A stretch of 55,984 nucleotides of DNA from Eubacteriales bacterium (lineage in GTDB: Bacteria > Bacillota > Clostridia > Eubacteriales > Anaerofustaceae). The DNA lies in NCBI GenBank assembly GCA_024685545.1, contig JAIKVR010000006.1:1-55984 (forward strand), written 5' to 3'. This document shows, piece by piece, positions 53,830 to 55,984 of this stretch. Each line of letters starts with the position of its first letter. The stretch's first letter is position 1. The position numbers and the translations under genes were made by a program. The notes under the pieces were generated by a model that worked only from the letters and a program-made list of their open reading frames with translations, was not told the origin of the DNA and searched no databases.

Positions 53830-55347
53830 TCAGATCTTTCCTCCATGGAGCCGAGCATACATCTCAGTACGCATATCCGCTACCCTTACGGTCAGTCCGA
53901 CATAGTGCTTCTGAGGCTTTCCGGGAAGAAGCTCGCCCTGCGGGACACTGTTTTCGAGTTGGTCGCGGACATAAGCCTTCTTTGTCTCCATATCAGGCAG
54001 ATCGATCGCCAGTTTCCCATGGATCAGATGGGGCACAAGAAGCTTTTCGATATTAAACGCCCTGATCAGTCTGTCGCGAGGAGCAACTTCCGGATCGATG
54101 CCGATGACTTCGATCTCGTCACCGGCTTTAAACTTTTCGTCATCCATGGAAATGATATCGCACTGTCCCTTGCCCTCTTCGTCAAAAACGCGCCAGGCCA
54201 TAAGCTTGCCTGGGATGATCGCCTTGGATTCAGAGTCAGAGCATTTCATCTTCGGTGTATAGCTGCCGTCTGATTCCTTGACTGCGACCAGCTTATACAC
54301 ACCTCCGAATACCGGGTCAGAAGAACTGGTTATCAGTTTCTCACCGACTCCGTATGAATCAAAAGAAGCCCCGTCACGGAGTTCCATGTCATTGATCATG
54401 CCTTCATCCAGCGAACCGGAAGCAACCAATTTGATGTGCTGTTTGCCTGCCTTGTCAAGTACTTCTCTTAAACGACTATAGCTGTCTGTCAGATTTCCGG
54501 AATCGATCCTTGCGCTCTTTACCCTGCGGCCGGGATCGTCAGGGTATTTTTCAGCCATATAGTCATCTATCTTGATCAGATTTGGAAGGCCGCTCTCAAA
54601 GGTGCTGTAGGTGTCCAGTAGGAGGGACACATTATCCGGGTAGATATCAGCGTAAGCTTTGAAGGCTTCATATTCATCAGGGAAGAATTCGATGAAGCTG
54701 TGGGCTACAGTGCCGACGGCTTTGACAGAAGGACCGTAGCGCATCTCCGCAAGGCAATTGGCTGTGCCGATACATCCTCCCATGACGGCAGCGTATGCTC
54801 CGTCGATCCCGGCTGATTCGCCATGCGCTCTCCTGGTACCGAACTCCATGACATTGCGAGAGCTGCGTACATTTATGCCAGTGACTTTAGTGGCTTTTGT
54901 AGCTATCAGCGAATGGAAGTTCATCGTCTGCAGAAGATAAGTCTCGATCAGGATGGCTCCGACCATGTCGCATTCGACACGTACCATCGGAACCTGGGGA
55001 TAGCAGACTGTTCCCTCTTTCAGCATGTATATATCGCCTTTCCATCGGTAATCTCGCAGGTATTCGCAGAATTCCTCGCTCATCCCCTTGCAACGCAGCC
55101 AGGCGATATCCCGATCAGTGAAGTGATAATCCTGCAGGAAGCGAACGAGCTTGCGCTGTCCGCAGCTGATGGAATAGCCTTGATCATCGGGATTCCTGCG
55201 GAAGAACATGTCGAATACTAGGACACTGTCCTTGAACCCTTTAAGGAAAAGTGCGTTGGCCATTGTAAATTCATAGAAATCAGTCGACATCGCAGGGTTA
55301 TCGTAATCTTCATCCGGAATATATGGTTCCGCTTTGATTTCGTTCAT
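53830..55347 (-). CDS. pncB: Nicotinate phosphoribosyltransferase
   Basis: A 505-residue NAPRTase. The ATG at 55347 has AGGAG 10 nt upstream and begins MNEIKAEPYIP; a longer frame to 55422 is rejected since it has no binding site. Family marks are PAMSTDFYEFTMANALFLKG, FDMFFRRNPDDQGYSI, the EFGTRRAHG segment with the catalytic His, GGCIGTANCLAEM, HSFIEFFP, SARIDSGNLTDSY and ASGSLDEGMI. It makes nicotinate mononucleotide from nicotinate and PRPP for NAD salvage. It has its own promoter with a palindrome at the -10, so niacin-responsive repression is possible. Confidence 0.97.
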   Translation of the reverse strand: MNEIKAEPYIPDEDYDNPAMSTDFYEFTMANALFLKGFKDSVLVFDMFFRRNPDDQGYSISCGQRKLVRFLQDYHFTDRDIAWLRCKGMSEEFCEYLRDYRWKGDIYMLKEGTVCYPQVPMVRVECDMVGAILIETYLLQTMNFHSLIATKATKVTGINVRSSRNVMEFGTRRAHGESAGIDGAYAAVMGGCIGTANCLAEMRYGPSVKAVGTVAHSFIEFFPDEYEAFKAYADIYPDNVSLLLDTYSTFESGLPNLIKIDDYMAEKYPDDPGRRVKSARIDSGNLTDSYSRLREVLDKAGKQHIKLVASGSLDEGMINDMELRDGASFDSYGVGEKLITSSSDPVFGGVYKLVAVKESDGSYTPKMKCSDSESKAIIPGKLMAWRVFDEEGKGQCDIISMDDEKFKAGDEIEVIGIDPEVAPRDRLIRAFNIEKLLVPHLIHGKLAIDLPDMETKKAYVRDQLENSVPQGELLPGKPQKHYVGLTVRVADMRTEMYARLHGGKI

Positions 55348-55472
55348 TTTGAGTACTCCTGTTTTGGTCTTTCTTGCATCTGGCAGTGAACTGCTGCGAA
55401 ACAGTAAGCTATTCAGCAGCATCCATCCGGAATTGTTATTAGAAAGACAATTTATTCAAATTGCCTGATTCA

Positions 55473-55501
55473 ATCATACAGTGGTACTGTATGGCTGTCA
55501 A
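55473..55501 (-). promoter_or_regulatory. Promoter of pncB
   Basis: Minus-strand perfect TTGACA (55496-55501), 17-nt spacer, TATGAT (55473-55478). Start near 55466, leaving a 118-nt leader to the ATG. Confidence 0.85.
55475..55493. promoter_or_regulatory. Candidate operator within the pncB promoter
   Basis: A perfect 8-bp inverted repeat CATACAGT-GGT-ACTGTATG. It fills most of the spacer and overlaps the -10, so a bound protein would block polymerase. A niacin-sensing repressor such as NiaR is a reasonable candidate in this phylum, but the consensus could not be checked. Confidence 0.6.
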
Positions 55502-55619
55502 GTGCCCAGGTTCCCTCATTAATGCAGAGCTATGCGGAATTCTATTTGGCAATGGAGCAGGATACAGATCGTCAAAAAACTGATAGGTTCTAACAAGACA
55601 GTTCTCGACCGGATATAGA
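55502..55619. other. Upstream part of the 420-bp gap between pncB and cbiK
   Basis: The gap 55348-55767 holds the pncB leader and promoter, then this stretch, then the cbiK terminator at 55620-55658 and about 110 bp (55659-55767) before the cbiK stop. No gene, riboswitch or repeat was recognised in 55502-55619 or 55659-55767. Confidence 0.4.
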
Positions 55620-55658
55620 AAAGCCATATACCGAAGGATGATCGACGGTATATGGCTT
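55620..55658 (-). terminator. Terminator downstream of cbiK
   Basis: A 14-bp stem AAAGCCATATACCG/CGGTATATGGCTTT (55620-55633, 55645-55658) with an 11-nt loop, followed by TTCT on the minus strand. It lies 110 bp after the cbiK stop. Confidence 0.75.
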
Positions 55659-55767
55659 TATGCTCTGTGAAATTTACAGTCTTGTCTGCTTTCAACTTGA
55701 CAGCATCTTATGACACCTTCAGAGTCTTCAGCGAGGACTTGGTTGGATCACAAATAATTTTTATCTG

Positions 55768-55984
55768 ATTTATTTGATGACTTCTCCGGTATGAGACACA
55801 TACATCTGCTGGATTTCGGGTACACCGCCGAGTCCGGCAATCTGGCAGGTGACTTCCAGTCCGGCTGCCGTAAACATGCTCTTCCAGGAATCCTCATCAT
55901 CACCGGCCATGTCATTGTTGGCATGGTCTCCGGCAACGACCATCAGCGGACGAAGAACGACATTCTTGTATCCCGCAGCCTTGA
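55768..55984 (-). CDS. cbiK: Sirohydrochlorin cobaltochelatase CbiK, C-terminal fragment (cut by window edge)
   Basis: A minus-strand frame enters at the right edge and stops at TAA 55770-55768, giving 72 codons. The peptide reads VVLRPLMVVAGDHANNDMAG, then DSWKSMFTAAGLEV and a C-terminal LGGVPEIQQMYVSHTGEVIK-like end. The AGDHANNDMAGDD(E)DSWK stretch with the metal-binding His is typical of anaerobic cobalt chelatases of the CbiK class II type, which insert cobalt into sirohydrochlorin for cobalamin synthesis. The rest of the gene is outside the window. A cobalamin pathway would fit the methyltransferase and DUF1638 genes. Confidence 0.82.

Overview
The window looks like a chromosomal segment from a low-to-mid GC anaerobic Clostridia-type Firmicute (Bacillota). 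The main reasons are AGGAGG-type ribosome binding sites before almost every gene, consensus vegetative promoters, a long SRP RNA of the Gram-positive type, a type III glutamine synthetase, a PurO-like IMP cyclohydrolase paired with a stand-alone AICAR transformylase, and many zinc-ribbon, TelA/XpaC, DUF975 and DUF4272 proteins. Species-level assignment is not possible from the sequence alone.

Layout. 1-6190 (minus): a type I restriction-modification operon, xre-like regulator, hsdR, hsdM, hsdS, with hsdS running off the left edge. 6265-7354 (minus): rplM-rpsI. 7355-9250: AT-rich accessory patch with a HEPN-like membrane protein, a decayed coding remnant and one orphan gene. 9390-15180: an unknown Gln-rich protein, a MarR regulator with two matching operator sites, and a divergent TIR-transmembrane-propeller protein that keeps the putative catalytic Glu. 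15319-18818: SDR, peroxiredoxin-like protein, GNAT and a URO-D-type methyltransferase. 18904-19240: SRP RNA with its own promoter and terminator. 19305-23113 (minus): Fe-S aldo/keto reductase, DUF1638 protein, GNAT, and CorA behind a structured leader with two mutually exclusive hairpins. 23256-29600: DUF4272, an NCS2 purine permease with its own leader, three consecutive zinc-ribbon proteins, and DUF975.

29811-39762 (minus) is one long cluster, glnA(type III)-purA-purB-guaA-pyrG-glmS. It puts glutamine synthesis beside three glutamine amidotransferases and the two AMP-forming steps. A divergent LysR regulator faces it. 41657-48094 (plus) is the de novo purine operon purE-C-F-M-N, then a PurO-type IMP cyclohydrolase and the AICAR transformylase. 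The two clusters together carry most of the route from PRPP to IMP, AMP and GMP, but purD, purL/Q/S and purK are not in the window.

48127-53653 holds an M42 aminopeptidase with a small Gly/Ser-rich membrane protein (minus), then a four-gene plus-strand operon XpaC-TelA-LemA-like-TPM, probably an envelope system. 53830-55501 (minus) is nicotinate phosphoribosyltransferase with a palindrome embedded in its promoter. The right edge carries the C-terminal end of a CbiK-type cobalt chelatase.

The least explained parts are the TIR/MarR/unknown-protein neighbourhood (9.4-15.2 kb), the corA leader, and the envelope operon. All functional names rest on motif recognition by eye; no database search was possible.
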